From positions 172,095-236,094 of the forward strand of contig NZ_DAIQRQ010000001.1 of assembly GCF_036786105.1 (NCBI RefSeq): a stretch of 64,000 nt of DNA, written 5' to 3'. Of this stretch, positions 1 through 7,911 are shown one piece after another. The notes under the pieces are model-generated. The model worked only from the letters and a program-made list of their open reading frames with translations. It did no database searches and was not told the origin of the DNA. The stretch comes from Ohtaekwangia sp036786105. Lineage in GTDB: Bacteria; Bacteroidota; Bacteroidia; Cytophagales; Cyclobacteriaceae. The translations under genes were made by a program, and so were the position numbers. The first letter of the stretch is position 1; every line of letters starts with the position of its first letter.

Positions 1-1
1 G

Positions 2-568
2 ATCACACTACAGGCTGCAGCGGCTGGCGTATTTCAAACAGCATGGCGCGCGACACTTCGCGAGGAGGCCGCTAAATACTTGCGACTGCCCGGCAGTAAA
101 GAAGGAGCATCGTTGCCAACAGTGTCTGTATTATTGGGTAAACACGGGGAAGCTGCAAAAGGAAAAGAAGTTTTCAAAACGATTTGCAGTGCCTGCCATC
201 GGGTAAACAATGTGGGAGTAAGTTTCGGTCCAGACCTGAGTGAGATAGGTGATAAGCTACCGAAGGAAGGTATATATACTGCCATTCTTTATCCTGATCA
301 GGGCATTAGTTTTGGCTATGAAGCCTGGCGCATAAAGCTGCACGATGGCTCTTCGGCTTTTGGAAGAATTGTTTCAGAAACGGAAGACAAAATCGATATG
401 CAGTATATGAGCAATCAACAAACTGTGTTGAAGGAAAATATAGCCAGCAGAACAAAGCTGGAAAGTTCGCTGATGCCTTCTAACCTGCAGGCTACCATGA
501 GCGAGCAGGAACTGGTTGATCTCGTAGAATATCTCGCTACGTTGAAAAAGAATGAAACTGCACTATGA
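2..568 (+). CDS. C-terminal part of a haem-binding (c-type cytochrome) dehydrogenase-like protein, cut by window start
   Basis: The reading frame is open from base 2 to the stop at 568, so the gene begins outside the window. The visible 188 residues contain one c-type haem site, CSACH, followed by a GPDLSEIG stretch and a C-terminal helix with ELVDLVEYLATLK. This matches the CxxCH domain of the TIGR02603 family, usually fused behind a beta-propeller dehydrogenase and HEAT-like repeats in Bacteroidota and Planctomycetota. The segment before the haem site ends in an Ala/Arg-rich helix, as expected for the repeat region. Role by family: periplasmic electron transfer linked to sugar or alcohol oxidation; the substrate cannot be seen here. 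An internal TTG at 80 could be taken as a start, but the open upstream frame argues for a partial gene. Confidence 0.85.
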   Translation: MTLQAAAAGVFQTAWRATLREEAAKYLRLPGSKEGASLPTVSVLLGKHGEAAKGKEVFKTICSACHRVNNVGVSFGPDLSEIGDKLPKEGIYTAILYPDQGISFGYEAWRIKLHDGSSAFGRIVSETEDKIDMQYMSNQQTVLKENIASRTKLESSLMPSNLQATMSEQELVDLVEYLATLKKNETAL

Positions 569-663
569 TTTTATAATTTACTAGAGAACAGCCACTTGCT
601 GCGATAACGGCAATTGGCATTGCGTTTGCCTTACACCAGACAGGTATATTTAAAACCTGAAAT

Positions 664-1176
664 ATGAAAACAAGATTAGGTTTACAGGCAACCCTGGTAA
701 TGTTTCTGATAGCAGCCGTAACAACAGCACAGGCACAGCGAAGAGGTCATGATCACAATCAACACGATAATAATCGCGGTGGTCAGGGAAACGGCTATGG
801 ACATGGAAACCATGACCGCGATTATGACCGTGACCGACATGATTATCGTGATCATTATGATCGTCACGATCGAAGAGATGTAGTGGTATATCATCATTAC
901 TGTCCTGCTCCCGCACCAAGAGTCGTGAATCATTACTATTATGATCGCCCACGCTATGTATACTACCGCGACTATGATGTATACTACGATTGCCACCGCC
1001 AGGTATTTATTTCATTCTCAGGAAGAAACTGGACGGTGAGTGTTAACAGACCTGTTTGTATGGATCGTGTAGATATATATCGGGCAGCGCAGGTAAATGT
1101 AAATTATTACGATGATGATTTCCCTGTATACCTGGATCAACAAAGACCACACGGAAGAGTATATGCAGAGTGGTAA
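664..1176 (+). CDS. Secreted His/Asp/Arg/Tyr-rich protein of unknown function
   Basis: 170 residues. A signal peptide is clear (Lys/Arg start, hydrophobic core, AQAQ cleavage region around residue 24). Residues 25-75 are a low-complexity run of His, Asp, Arg and Gly (RDRHDYRDHYDRHDRRD and similar). A Tyr-rich segment with HHYCPAPAP follows, then a more ordered C-terminal part containing three Cys in all. The His/Asp density could bind divalent metal, but no known metal motif is present, so this is inference only. A TTTG at 625-628 and TATATTTA at 645-652 lie just upstream and could be a Bacteroidota-type promoter with a very short leader. A strong hairpin terminator follows the gene. I do not recognise the family. 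Confidence 0.7.
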   Translation: MKTRLGLQATLVMFLIAAVTTAQAQRRGHDHNQHDNNRGGQGNGYGHGNHDRDYDRDRHDYRDHYDRHDRRDVVVYHHYCPAPAPRVVNHYYYDRPRYVYYRDYDVYYDCHRQVFISFSGRNWTVSVNRPVCMDRVDIYRAAQVNVNYYDDDFPVYLDQQRPHGRVYAEW

Positions 1177-1197
1177 CTAGATAGATAAGTGAGAACC

Positions 1198-1260
1198 TGC
1201 CGGCCGGATCTTTAGTTCTTTCCAATTTGGAACGAAGGACAATCCGGCTGGCATTTTGTT
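1198..1260 (+). terminator. Rho-independent terminator with nested hairpin
   Basis: Bases 1198-1209 (TGCCGGCCGGAT) pair with 1242-1253 (ATCCGGCTGGCA), one G-U pair. The loop holds a second small hairpin (TTCC..GGAA). TTTTGTTT follows. It lies 22 bases after the stop of the His-rich gene. Confidence 0.7.
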
Positions 1261-1381
1261 TCAACAATATATAGTCGTGAGACGAGCAATTTAATCGCGA
1301 ATATATAACAGGGATAACTTTACAGGAGGGTTCTATAGCTGCCTCAAACTCAGCCTGTTTGAAGTAATCTTTATAAATCGG

Positions 1382-2416
1382 TCAATCCTTGTAGATAAAG
1401 GTTTTTCCTTCACCTCTCTTCTTGATATACCCACGATACATACCAGCCGTATTAAACGTCATGGAAACGTTCCCTTGCCGGTCGAGCGCTATAATGCCAC
1501 CGTCTCCACCGAGTGCTGGCACCTTCTTCATCACAACACTATCAGCCGCTTGTTGTAGAGAAAGTCCGGAGTATTTTTTCAATGCCGCTATATCATGTGC
1601 TACGGCAAGTCGTATAAAATATTCGCCCCATCCCGTTGATGAAACTCCGCATGAAGTATTATCGGCATAGGTGCCGGCTCCTATAATCGGAGCATCTCCC
1701 ACACGACCATATTTTTTGTTTGTCATGCCACCGGTTGATGTACCTGCTGCTATATTTCCAAACTTGTCTAAAGCAACCGCTCCTACGGTACCAAATTTTT
1801 TATCTTTAATATAAGGATCGATCTCTGCAGCGGTCTTGTCTTTTTCAGTCTCAGCTTCTTTGGCTTTGATCCATTGTTTATAGCGCAGCGAATCGAAGAA
1901 GTATGATGGATCTACAGTCTGCAGGTTTTGTTCACGGGCAAATTTCTCTGCACCTGCACCGATCAGCATCACGTGTTCTGATTTTGTCATTACAGCATAA
2001 GCTGCTGTGATCGGATTTTTTATAGTAGTAACTCCAGCCACGGCACCAGCCATCAGGTTGCTTCCATCCATAATCGAAGCATCGAGCTCATTCTTACCTT
2101 CACTGTTAAATACGGCTCCTTTACCGGCGTTGAACAACGGAGAATCTTCCATTACTTTGATCGCTGCTATCACTGCATCCAGACTTTTACCACCACGTTC
2201 CAATACGGTATAGCCACTGTCGAGTGCCTGCTGTAATGCTGCATGATACGCGGCCTCACGTTCGGGAGTCATATTCTCACGTTTTATTGTGCCAGCGCCG
2301 CCGTGTATCACCAGCGTTATAGGTCCGGCAGTTGTTTCCAGCGAGGAGGTTTTATCAGTGCTATTGCTGCAGGCCATACCTGTTATCAGGAGAAAACAGG
2401 GTAAAATTCTTTTCAT
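1382..2416 (-). CDS. Isoaspartyl peptidase / L-asparaginase (Ntn hydrolase), predicted lipoprotein
   Basis: 344 residues. Residues 1-16 form a lipoprotein signal ending in the lipobox TGMAC, so the enzyme is predicted to be membrane-anchored outside the cytoplasm. The plant-type asparaginase fold is shown by LVIHGGAGTI near the N-terminus, the NAGKGAVF segment, and the GTVGAVALD site. In this family the chain is cleaved before that Thr, which becomes the catalytic nucleophile. Downstream are GTSTGGM and RVGDAPIIGAGTYAD, which shape the substrate pocket. Known role: removal of beta-aspartyl dipeptides and asparagine hydrolysis, part of peptide salvage. The length is normal. It is transcribed divergently from the DksA-like gene, with no operon partner. 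Confidence 0.9.
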   Translation of the reverse strand: MKRILPCFLLITGMACSNSTDKTSSLETTAGPITLVIHGGAGTIKRENMTPEREAAYHAALQQALDSGYTVLERGGKSLDAVIAAIKVMEDSPLFNAGKGAVFNSEGKNELDASIMDGSNLMAGAVAGVTTIKNPITAAYAVMTKSEHVMLIGAGAEKFAREQNLQTVDPSYFFDSLRYKQWIKAKEAETEKDKTAAEIDPYIKDKKFGTVGAVALDKFGNIAAGTSTGGMTNKKYGRVGDAPIIGAGTYADNTSCGVSSTGWGEYFIRLAVAHDIAALKKYSGLSLQQAADSVVMKKVPALGGDGGIIALDRQGNVSMTFNTAGMYRGYIKKRGEGKTFIYKD

Positions 2417-2491
2417 AAGATTGGGTTAATGATTAGGAAAGGTAGGTATTTGCTGCTATAATGCGATTCGGGAATTAATTAGACAATATTT

Positions 2492-2521
2492 TTTGTTTTC
2501 GTGTGTCAGCGCATAATTTTG
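2492..2521 (+). promoter_or_regulatory. Bacteroidota-type promoter for the DksA-like gene, with palindrome over the -7 box
   Basis: TTTG at 2492-2495, an 18-base spacer, then TAATTTTG at 2514-2521, an exact TAnnTTTG. The -7 box is embedded in the inverted repeat GCGCA-TAATTT-TGCGC (2509-2524), which could be an operator. The start codon lies at 2553. Confidence 0.5.
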
Positions 2522-2552
2522 CGCATCTTTTACCAAACGGGAAAAAAACCAT

Positions 2553-3347
2553 ATGGCTAAGAATAAAAAGACCAGCGCTAAACCTGCTAAAAAGGCAGCT
2601 AAGGCGAAACCTGCAGCTAAGGTAAAGAAGGCTGCCCCTCCAAAAGCGAAGAAAGTACCGGCCAAAAAAGTTGTGGCAAAAAAAGCTCCTCCCAAAAAAA
2701 CAGCGCCGGCACCTAAAAAAGTAGTAGCCAAAAAAGAGGCTCCCAAAAAAGTAGCAGCAGCACCTGTCCCGAAGAAAGTAGAACAAGTAGAAAGAAAAAT
2801 AGAGAAGGCTGAAAAAGTTGCTCCTAAAAAAACAGAGAAAACAGTGGCGGCTCCACCAAAGCCAATAACAGCAGCATCAAAACCCGCTCCTCCACAATTA
2901 AATATTTTCCCCGTGCCGAACCAGAGACCGATTGCTCACAAGCCTGCACAAGGTGTAGCATCCAGTGATGAAAGAACAAGATATTCTGAAGAAGAATTGA
3001 AGGAGTTTGAAGGACTCATTAACCGTAAGCTCGACAAAGCGAAAGAAGAGTATAAAATTTTAAAAGATACGCTGAATCGCAATAACGATGAGGGTACTGA
3101 TGCCACTTCTGGCGGAAATACCAAAGTGCTGGAAGATGGTGCCGAAACTGCAGAGAAAGAAAACCTCAGCCAATTGGCAGCACGTCAGCAAAAGTATATA
3201 ACCAATTTGGAAAACGCCCTGGTGCGTATTAAGAATGGTACGTATGGCATTTGCTCCGTAACAGGAAAGCTGATACCAAAAGAGCGATTGATAGCAGTGC
3301 CGCACACCACACAGTCAATTGAAGCCAAAATGATGCAACAGGATTAA
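2553..3347 (+). CDS. TraR/DksA-family regulator with histone H1-like Lys/Ala/Pro tail
   Basis: 264 residues in two parts. Residues 1 to about 120 are almost only Lys, Ala, Pro and Val in AKKAP-type repeats, like bacterial histone H1-type tails, and should bind nucleic acid. Residues from about 135 carry a helical hairpin (SEEELKEFEGLINRKLDKAK) and a C-terminal GTYGICSVTGKLIPKERL block typical of the TraR/DksA group. The four-Cys zinc finger of classical DksA is reduced to a single Cys, as is usual in Bacteroidota members. Likely role: binding RNA polymerase and modulating initiation, with the tail adding DNA or RNA affinity; this is inferred from family. It is monocistronic, with a promoter and a terminator. 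Confidence 0.85.
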   Translation: MAKNKKTSAKPAKKAAKAKPAAKVKKAAPPKAKKVPAKKVVAKKAPPKKTAPAPKKVVAKKEAPKKVAAAPVPKKVEQVERKIEKAEKVAPKKTEKTVAAPPKPITAASKPAPPQLNIFPVPNQRPIAHKPAQGVASSDERTRYSEEELKEFEGLINRKLDKAKEEYKILKDTLNRNNDEGTDATSGGNTKVLEDGAETAEKENLSQLAARQQKYITNLENALVRIKNGTYGICSVTGKLIPKERLIAVPHTTQSIEAKMMQQD

Positions 3348-3353
3348 CAAGCT

Positions 3354-3380
3354 TCCCCTCTCAAACAGAGGGGATTTTTG
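3354..3380 (+). terminator. Rho-independent terminator of the DksA-like gene
   Basis: TCCCCTCT (3354-3361), loop CAAAC, AGAGGGGA (3367-3374), followed by TTTTTG. Perfect 8-bp stem. Confidence 0.85.
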
Positions 3381-3404
3381 TCTCCAAAGATTTTAAAATA
3401 GAGT

Positions 3405-3412
3405 TATCTTTA
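3405..3412 (+). promoter_or_regulatory. Possible -7 element upstream of scpB
   Basis: TATCTTTA, one base off TAnnTTTG, 19 bases before the GTG start at 3432. The nearest TTTG (3377-3380) is 24 bases upstream and belongs to the preceding terminator tract, so the -33 box is uncertain. Confidence 0.3.
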
Positions 3413-3431
3413 GTCACTAACACAGAACACC

Positions 3432-4028
3432 GTGGACTTCTTACAAAATCATATTGAGGCGCTGATCTTTTGTTCGCCAGGCCCAATCAAAGTGGTTGAT
3501 ATAAAAACCTGTCTTTCCGAAATGTTCAACGCAGACGTTCCGGACGAAGACATTGCCGGGGCTATACAACGACTTGAAGAAAAATATATAGCCGATGAGT
3601 ACTCATTCCAGCTGTACAAAGCAGGAGGCGGATACCAGTTTCTCACCAAGCCTGCTTATCAGGCAAGCATTGGTATCATGCTGAAGCAACAATCTAAAAA
3701 ACGATTGTCAACTTCTGCCATGGAAACACTTTCCATCATTGCGTACAAGCAGCCTATCTCTAAAACAGAGATTGAAAATATACGCGGTGTAAACTGCGAC
3801 TATGCTGTTCAAAAACTGCTGGACAAAAGCCTTATAGAAATTACCGGTAAAGCGGACAGCATCGGCCGCCCAATGTTATACGGCACAACACCAAAGTTCA
3901 TGGAGTACTTTGGTATCAATGACTTGGCAGAGCTGCCAGTGCCTAAAGAGTTTACAGGCGATGTAAGTACAATCGGAGAGAATACAGACCTAAAAGAAAC
4001 AGATGCCCAGCCACAACAAGAGCAATAA
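3432..4028 (+). CDS. scpB: Segregation and condensation protein B
   Basis: 198 residues, GTG start. The two winged-helix domains typical of ScpB are visible: an N-terminal one (IEALIFCSPGPI) and a second one with the diagnostic AMETLSIIAYKQPISKTEIENIRGV segment split over residues 97-121, then GRPMLYGTT near residue 150. ScpB binds ScpA, which bridges the SMC heads, and the complex condenses and segregates the chromosome. No scpA lies nearby. The last 26 bases overlap the start of the pseudouridine synthase gene in another frame, so the two are very likely cotranscribed and translationally coupled. This scpB-rluB neighbourhood is common in bacteria. Confidence 0.95.
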   Translation: MDFLQNHIEALIFCSPGPIKVVDIKTCLSEMFNADVPDEDIAGAIQRLEEKYIADEYSFQLYKAGGGYQFLTKPAYQASIGIMLKQQSKKRLSTSAMETLSIIAYKQPISKTEIENIRGVNCDYAVQKLLDKSLIEITGKADSIGRPMLYGTTPKFMEYFGINDLAELPVPKEFTGDVSTIGENTDLKETDAQPQQEQ

Positions 4029-5433
4029 TCGTTCAGGAAGATCGCAAGGTCGCAGTAGTAATAATGCAGCACGGCCAGGCGGCAGAACATCAAAAGGTGG
4101 CCGCGATGCGTCTGCGAAAGGACCAGGTAAACCAGCAAGAAGAGATACCCCTGGAAAATCATTCAGCAAAAAATCAGGAGAGGAGTTTGCTCCCAGACGC
4201 TCATCGGCATTTTCAAAGCCAGGTAAAAAATACTTTACCGGTAAAAAAGAAGATTCATCCGAGACTAGAGGTGAGCGTGCTGCCAAGCCATTCAAACGTA
4301 CAGGCGGTAAAGATTTTGATAAACCATTCCGCTCAAAGCGTGGAAATGAATCAGGGGAGTCGCCTCGCAAGTCATTTAATAGCTCAGGCGACAGATCATT
4401 TAAGCGTGCGGGAAATAAAGAGCAGGATAAGTCATTTCGTTCCAAGCGCAGTGACGACTCCGGAGAATCTTCCCGCAAGTCATTTGATAAACCCAGTGAG
4501 AGATCATTCAAGCGCTCGGACAGTAAGGATTTTGACAAGCCGTTCCGTTCAAAACGGCGTGACGATTCAGGAGAATCATCGCGTGAGTCATCAAGCGACA
4601 GACCGTTCAAGAAAAGATCTTCGGAGGAAGATTCTTCACGAGGATTTGCTAGCAGACGAAGAACTACAGGTGGGCGCCGCAGCAAGGATGCCGCGCAGTC
4701 GTACGATGATGCCCCGGCACAAACAGAAAAAATTCGCCTTAACCGTTACATAGCCAACAGTGGTGTTTGCTCCAGACGCGAAGCCGATGAACTCATTACT
4801 ATGGGACTTATCTCGGTAAATGGAACCACTATAACAGAGTTGGGATATAAAGTAAATCCGGGCGATGAAGTTCGCTACGAAAGCAAAGTACTAAGAGCAG
4901 AAAAGCCTGTATATGTTCTGCTCAATAAGCCGAAAGGTTATCTCACTACTACAGCAGATCCGCAAGAGCGTAATACAGTAATGCATCTGTTAGGCAATCA
5001 CATCAAAGAACGTATATATCCTGTAGGTCGATTAGACCGCAACACAACCGGATTGTTACTGCTTACCAATGACGGCGATCTTGCCGATAAACTGATGCAC
5101 CCTTCGTATAACGTTAAGAAAATATACAAGGTGGAACTGGATCGCCCGCTAACCAAAGCAGACTTCCAGAAGATATCAGAAGGTATACAGTTGGAAGAAG
5201 GTAAAGCGATGGTAGATGATCTCGCTATCATTTCGGAGGATGGCAGAACCGTAGGCGTGGAATTGCATATAGGATGGAACCGCGTGGTAAGAAGAATATT
5301 CGAATCGCTCGAATACCAGGTAGTAAAGCTCGACCGCTCGGTATATGCAGGGCTTGATAAAAAAGACCTCAGCCGTGGTGAGTGGCGCTTCCTAAAGAAA
5401 GACGAGATACTCCGCCTAAAGCATTATAAATAA
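4003..5433 (+). CDS. rluB: RsuA/RluB-family 23S rRNA pseudouridine synthase with long basic repeat tail
   Basis: 476 residues. About the first 235 are a disordered Ser/Lys/Arg/Gly region. It contains imperfect repeats with the theme KSF-KR-KDFDKPFRSKR-DDSGESSRKSF, seen about three to four times between nucleotides 4290 and 4620. An S4 RNA-binding domain follows from about residue 245 (NRYIANSGVCSRREADELI), then the catalytic domain with GRLDRNTTGLLLL, whose Asp345 is the family's catalytic residue. Family role: isomerisation of a uridine in large-subunit rRNA. The basic tail is extra to the roughly 240-residue core and probably adds RNA affinity. The gene overlaps scpB by 26 bases and ends at a strong terminator. 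Confidence 0.92.
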   Translation: MPSHNKSNNRSGRSQGRSSNNAARPGGRTSKGGRDASAKGPGKPARRDTPGKSFSKKSGEEFAPRRSSAFSKPGKKYFTGKKEDSSETRGERAAKPFKRTGGKDFDKPFRSKRGNESGESPRKSFNSSGDRSFKRAGNKEQDKSFRSKRSDDSGESSRKSFDKPSERSFKRSDSKDFDKPFRSKRRDDSGESSRESSSDRPFKKRSSEEDSSRGFASRRRTTGGRRSKDAAQSYDDAPAQTEKIRLNRYIANSGVCSRREADELITMGLISVNGTTITELGYKVNPGDEVRYESKVLRAEKPVYVLLNKPKGYLTTTADPQERNTVMHLLGNHIKERIYPVGRLDRNTTGLLLLTNDGDLADKLMHPSYNVKKIYKVELDRPLTKADFQKISEGIQLEEGKAMVDDLAIISEDGRTVGVELHIGWNRVVRRIFESLEYQVVKLDRSVYAGLDKKDLSRGEWRFLKKDEILRLKHYK

Positions 5434-5440
5434 CAAATAG

Positions 5441-5469
5441 AGGATCAGGAATTTTCTGATCCTTTTTTT
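5441..5469 (+). terminator. Rho-independent terminator of scpB-rluB
   Basis: AGGATCAG (5441-5448), loop GAATTTT, CTGATCCT (5456-5463), followed by a run of seven T. Eight perfect base pairs. Confidence 0.88.
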
Positions 5470-5529
5470 ATGTCTCCACAAGAGTATATATAGTTTGAGT
5501 ATATACATCATGGGTTGAAAAGATATCAA

Positions 5530-6246
5530 CTATTGATTAGCAGATCTGGCAATTACCTGCCAGCGAAAAGCCCACTTCCATTGAATGGAGAACTTTTGTA
5601 CCGATGCTTTATTTAACGTTGTTGTCAGCTCTTTCTTTGTAAAGGCGCGAAGTACAGAAAGAGGGGCATCGTATTTCACCATGGAAGATTTTGAGAATAA
5701 CCGGGTCAACAACCGAATAGAATAAAATGCCAGTGGGTGCCGATGTATGTCATTGATGATAAAACCCGTTGTTACCTGCTGCGACAATTGTCTGAAAAAA
5801 ACGGAGAGCTGATCATCACTGAAATGATGATAGAACAATGTACCGATGACCACATCAAATTTCATAGCGCGAAACTCTTCGGAGAAGATATCAATTGCCT
5901 GTAGCTGTATCTGGGGCAATTCCTTCAAATTGGTTTTAGCAAACGCTATAATGCCCGGGTTAGCATCTATACCCGTTAGCACCACCGGTATACCATTTCG
6001 TAAAGCCCAATGGTAAATGAGCCGCAGCATATCACCACCACCGCAACCAAGATCGGCAATGTGTATAGGTTTTGCTGTGCCGTTTTTTCCGATAAGTTTT
6101 TGCAGTGCATCAATAGTTACCTGATTACCTCCGAGCCATGTGTTAATGAATTCCAACTCACGCAGCGTTTGATCAACCACCTCACCCGAGCAGTTGAGGT
6201 CGTCCATAATTTCCAGGTCGCTTGAGCGCTGTGAGAAATCAGGCAT
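5530..6246 (-). CDS. Class I SAM-dependent methyltransferase, partner of the type III polyketide synthase
   Basis: 238 residues from the ATG at 6246, chosen because it overlaps the stop of the upstream synthase gene by 8 bases; a longer reading to 6303 would run inside that gene. Motif I of the Rossmann methyltransferase fold is ADLGCGGGDMLRL, followed by GIDANPGII (acidic ribose-binding strand end) and DVVIGTLFYHHF. Such methyltransferases sit directly behind type III polyketide synthases in many Bacteroidota and probably O- or C-methylate the polyketide product. The usual third member, an FAD-dependent oxidoreductase, is not downstream; the neighbour on that side is the convergent rluB. Substrate is inference. 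Confidence 0.85.
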   Translation of the reverse strand: MPDFSQRSSDLEIMDDLNCSGEVVDQTLRELEFINTWLGGNQVTIDALQKLIGKNGTAKPIHIADLGCGGGDMLRLIYHWALRNGIPVVLTGIDANPGIIAFAKTNLKELPQIQLQAIDIFSEEFRAMKFDVVIGTLFYHHFSDDQLSVFFRQLSQQVTTGFIINDIHRHPLAFYSIRLLTRLFSKSSMVKYDAPLSVLRAFTKKELTTTLNKASVQKFSIQWKWAFRWQVIARSANQ

Positions 6247-7351
6247 CGTATATCTCAAATTTGAGCAGCATGCTTTCCAGCGTAAGACCAGGTCCAAATG
6301 CAAAGCTCAGCACTTGTTCATCATTGTCGGTACCGGAGGCATTTTTGAAAACTTCATTCAACACAAACAATACTGTAGGAGAAGACATATTGCCGAAGTT
6401 CTTCAGCACAGTATAAGCATGTCTATTCTGCTCTTCGGTTATGCCAAGCTCCTGCTGAATAGCTTCAAGTATCTTTTTACCCCCGGGATGTATAGCAAAG
6501 TGACGTATACCTTTACTATTGTTCTTGGCACGTGCGAGCAATAAATTGGTCAGGTCACGTATACCGCCTCGAATGATATCAGGCACATAGGTGGAGAGCT
6601 TCATTTCAAAGCCAAGATCGCCTATACTCCAGGCCATATCGTGTTTTCCTTCGGGGGCCAGGTCACTGTGAAAGGCCTCTATCCTTAAGCTCTTTCTGGC
6701 GGGAGCAGCTTCTACCAAAAGCGCTGCAGAGCCATCGGCAAAAAGTGCATTGGCCAGCAGATTGTCATCCGTTGGCTGCCGTTGAAAGTGGAGGCTGCAA
6801 AGCTCTGTACAAACAATAAGTACTTTGGCTTTTTGATCTGCCTTGCAAAAAGCATCGGCTACCTTCAAGCCATTAAAGGCCGCATAGCAACCCATAAAAG
6901 TTATACTGGTGCGTTGTATAGTAGAGGGTAATGCCAGTTCCTGCACAAGCTCTATGTCAAGGCCAGGTGCATACATACCAGTGCAGCACACCACAATCAG
7001 GTGCGTAATTTCTTCAGTTCGGAAAGCAGAAGAGGGAACAGAGCCCTGTAAATTTCGCACGGCTGCTAGACTTATACCCAATGCATGCTCGCGAAATGCA
7101 AGCAGTCTTTTTTCAGTAGAAGGAAACGGTTCGAGATTCGGTGTATTGGGGTAAAATGAGAACGAATCCTCCTTTCCATAGTCGTCCAATACCGTGTGGC
7201 GATAGTCGATACCACTTGCTCTAAATATAGTATGAAGCTTTCGGCTATCGGCAGCATTGAGGTTCATGGACTTTTCCATAAACCTGGCAATGGTCGATTG
7301 ACTAAAGCGATGCGGAGGATTTGCCGTGCCAATGGCGGTGATATAACTCAT
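6239..7351 (-). CDS. Type III polyketide synthase (chalcone/stilbene synthase family)
   Basis: 370 residues from the ATG at 7351; a TTG eight codons upstream (7375) is also possible. The thiolase-fold enzyme carries the catalytic triad in the expected order: Cys155 in MGCYAAFNGLK, His288 in FAIHPGGKK, and Asn321 in NFGNMSSPTVLF. ALFADGSAA and the CCTGMYAPG loop also fit the family. It condenses acyl-CoA starters with malonyl-CoA into small aromatic or pyrone polyketides. The coding overlap with the downstream methyltransferase (ATGCCTGA) implies one transcript and a methylated product. Starter and product cannot be read from sequence. Length is normal for the bacterial branch. Confidence 0.93.
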   Translation of the reverse strand: MSYITAIGTANPPHRFSQSTIARFMEKSMNLNAADSRKLHTIFRASGIDYRHTVLDDYGKEDSFSFYPNTPNLEPFPSTEKRLLAFREHALGISLAAVRNLQGSVPSSAFRTEEITHLIVVCCTGMYAPGLDIELVQELALPSTIQRTSITFMGCYAAFNGLKVADAFCKADQKAKVLIVCTELCSLHFQRQPTDDNLLANALFADGSAALLVEAAPARKSLRIEAFHSDLAPEGKHDMAWSIGDLGFEMKLSTYVPDIIRGGIRDLTNLLLARAKNNSKGIRHFAIHPGGKKILEAIQQELGITEEQNRHAYTVLKNFGNMSSPTVLFVLNEVFKNASGTDNDEQVLSFAFGPGLTLESMLLKFEIYDA

Positions 7352-7375
7352 TCCCTTCTTCTGTAAAGATTTCAA

Positions 7376-7911
7376 CCTTCTTCAGGGTGCGTAGGTTTCT
7401 CAGCCTGAAAAAAAGTTAAATAAGTATACTTTCAAAGGGAGAGTGATATAAAAAAGTAATAAGTCTCGAAAACAGCCAGTTTATTATGATGTAAAAGTAG
7501 CTTTTCCCAACAAAGTGCCTTGACTTAGTAAGGCGATAACTTCGTAAAATAGCAAGAAAGCAGCCGGAATCGGTATAAACTTCTGGATTTATAAGGAGGG
7601 ATAATCGCATTGCACCCGGTTTAACACGATAATTACTTTACCGGCTCATCCATGATTTATGACAATTCACTCAATGAATGTTCCGGATGGTCAAATTAAT
7701 TTTTAAAGCATACAACTTTCGCCATACCTTTTGTGTCAAATAGAGCATGACCCTGGAAGTAATGTTAACAAAGCGTAAAATTTTACTCGTACTGGGAATC
7801 GTTGTGGCGATTGTGATCGGCTTTTATACCGGCCTGTTCGGAATGACGGTGTAGCACGCTGTAAGTGCCAACCGTTTACTATAAGAAATTAACAGTCAAT
7901 ATACCACCGCC
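7376..7911. other. Intergenic stretch between polyketide synthase and uvrA
   Basis: AT-rich and divergent to nothing on the plus strand. It contains one small plausible reading frame (7747-7854, listed separately). A minus-strand 64-codon frame at 7416-7610 has no family features and looks fortuitous. No clear hairpin or tRNA was seen. Confidence 0.5.
7747..7854 (+). CDS. Possible 35-residue single-pass membrane peptide
   Basis: An ATG-to-TAG frame encodes a short basic start (LTKRK) followed by about 20 hydrophobic residues (ILLVLGIVVAIVIGFYTGLF) and a four-residue tail. This is the architecture of a genuine small membrane protein, with positive-inside charge. An internal ATG at 7762 would give a 30-residue version. 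It stands alone between two minus-strand genes. Family unknown; evidence is composition only. Confidence 0.4.
   Translation: MTLEVMLTKRKILLVLGIVVAIVIGFYTGLFGMTV

Noticed and set aside
682..996. Minus-strand frame full of Ile/Met/Val opposite the His-rich gene
   Set aside because: It is the complement of GAT/CAT/CGT codons of the low-complexity region; composition mimics a membrane protein by chance.
4064..4753. Long frame on the plus strand inside the rluB tail region
   Set aside because: It is a shifted reading of the repetitive Ser/Arg-rich DNA; it has no domain, and the frame of rluB is supported by the S4 and catalytic motifs.
6194..6544. Plus-strand frames opposite the polyketide synthase
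   Set aside because: Shadows of a gene with a full catalytic triad on the other strand.
7416..7610. 64-codon minus-strand frame upstream of the polyketide synthase
   Set aside because: No start context, no recognisable domain, amino-acid use unlike the neighbours.
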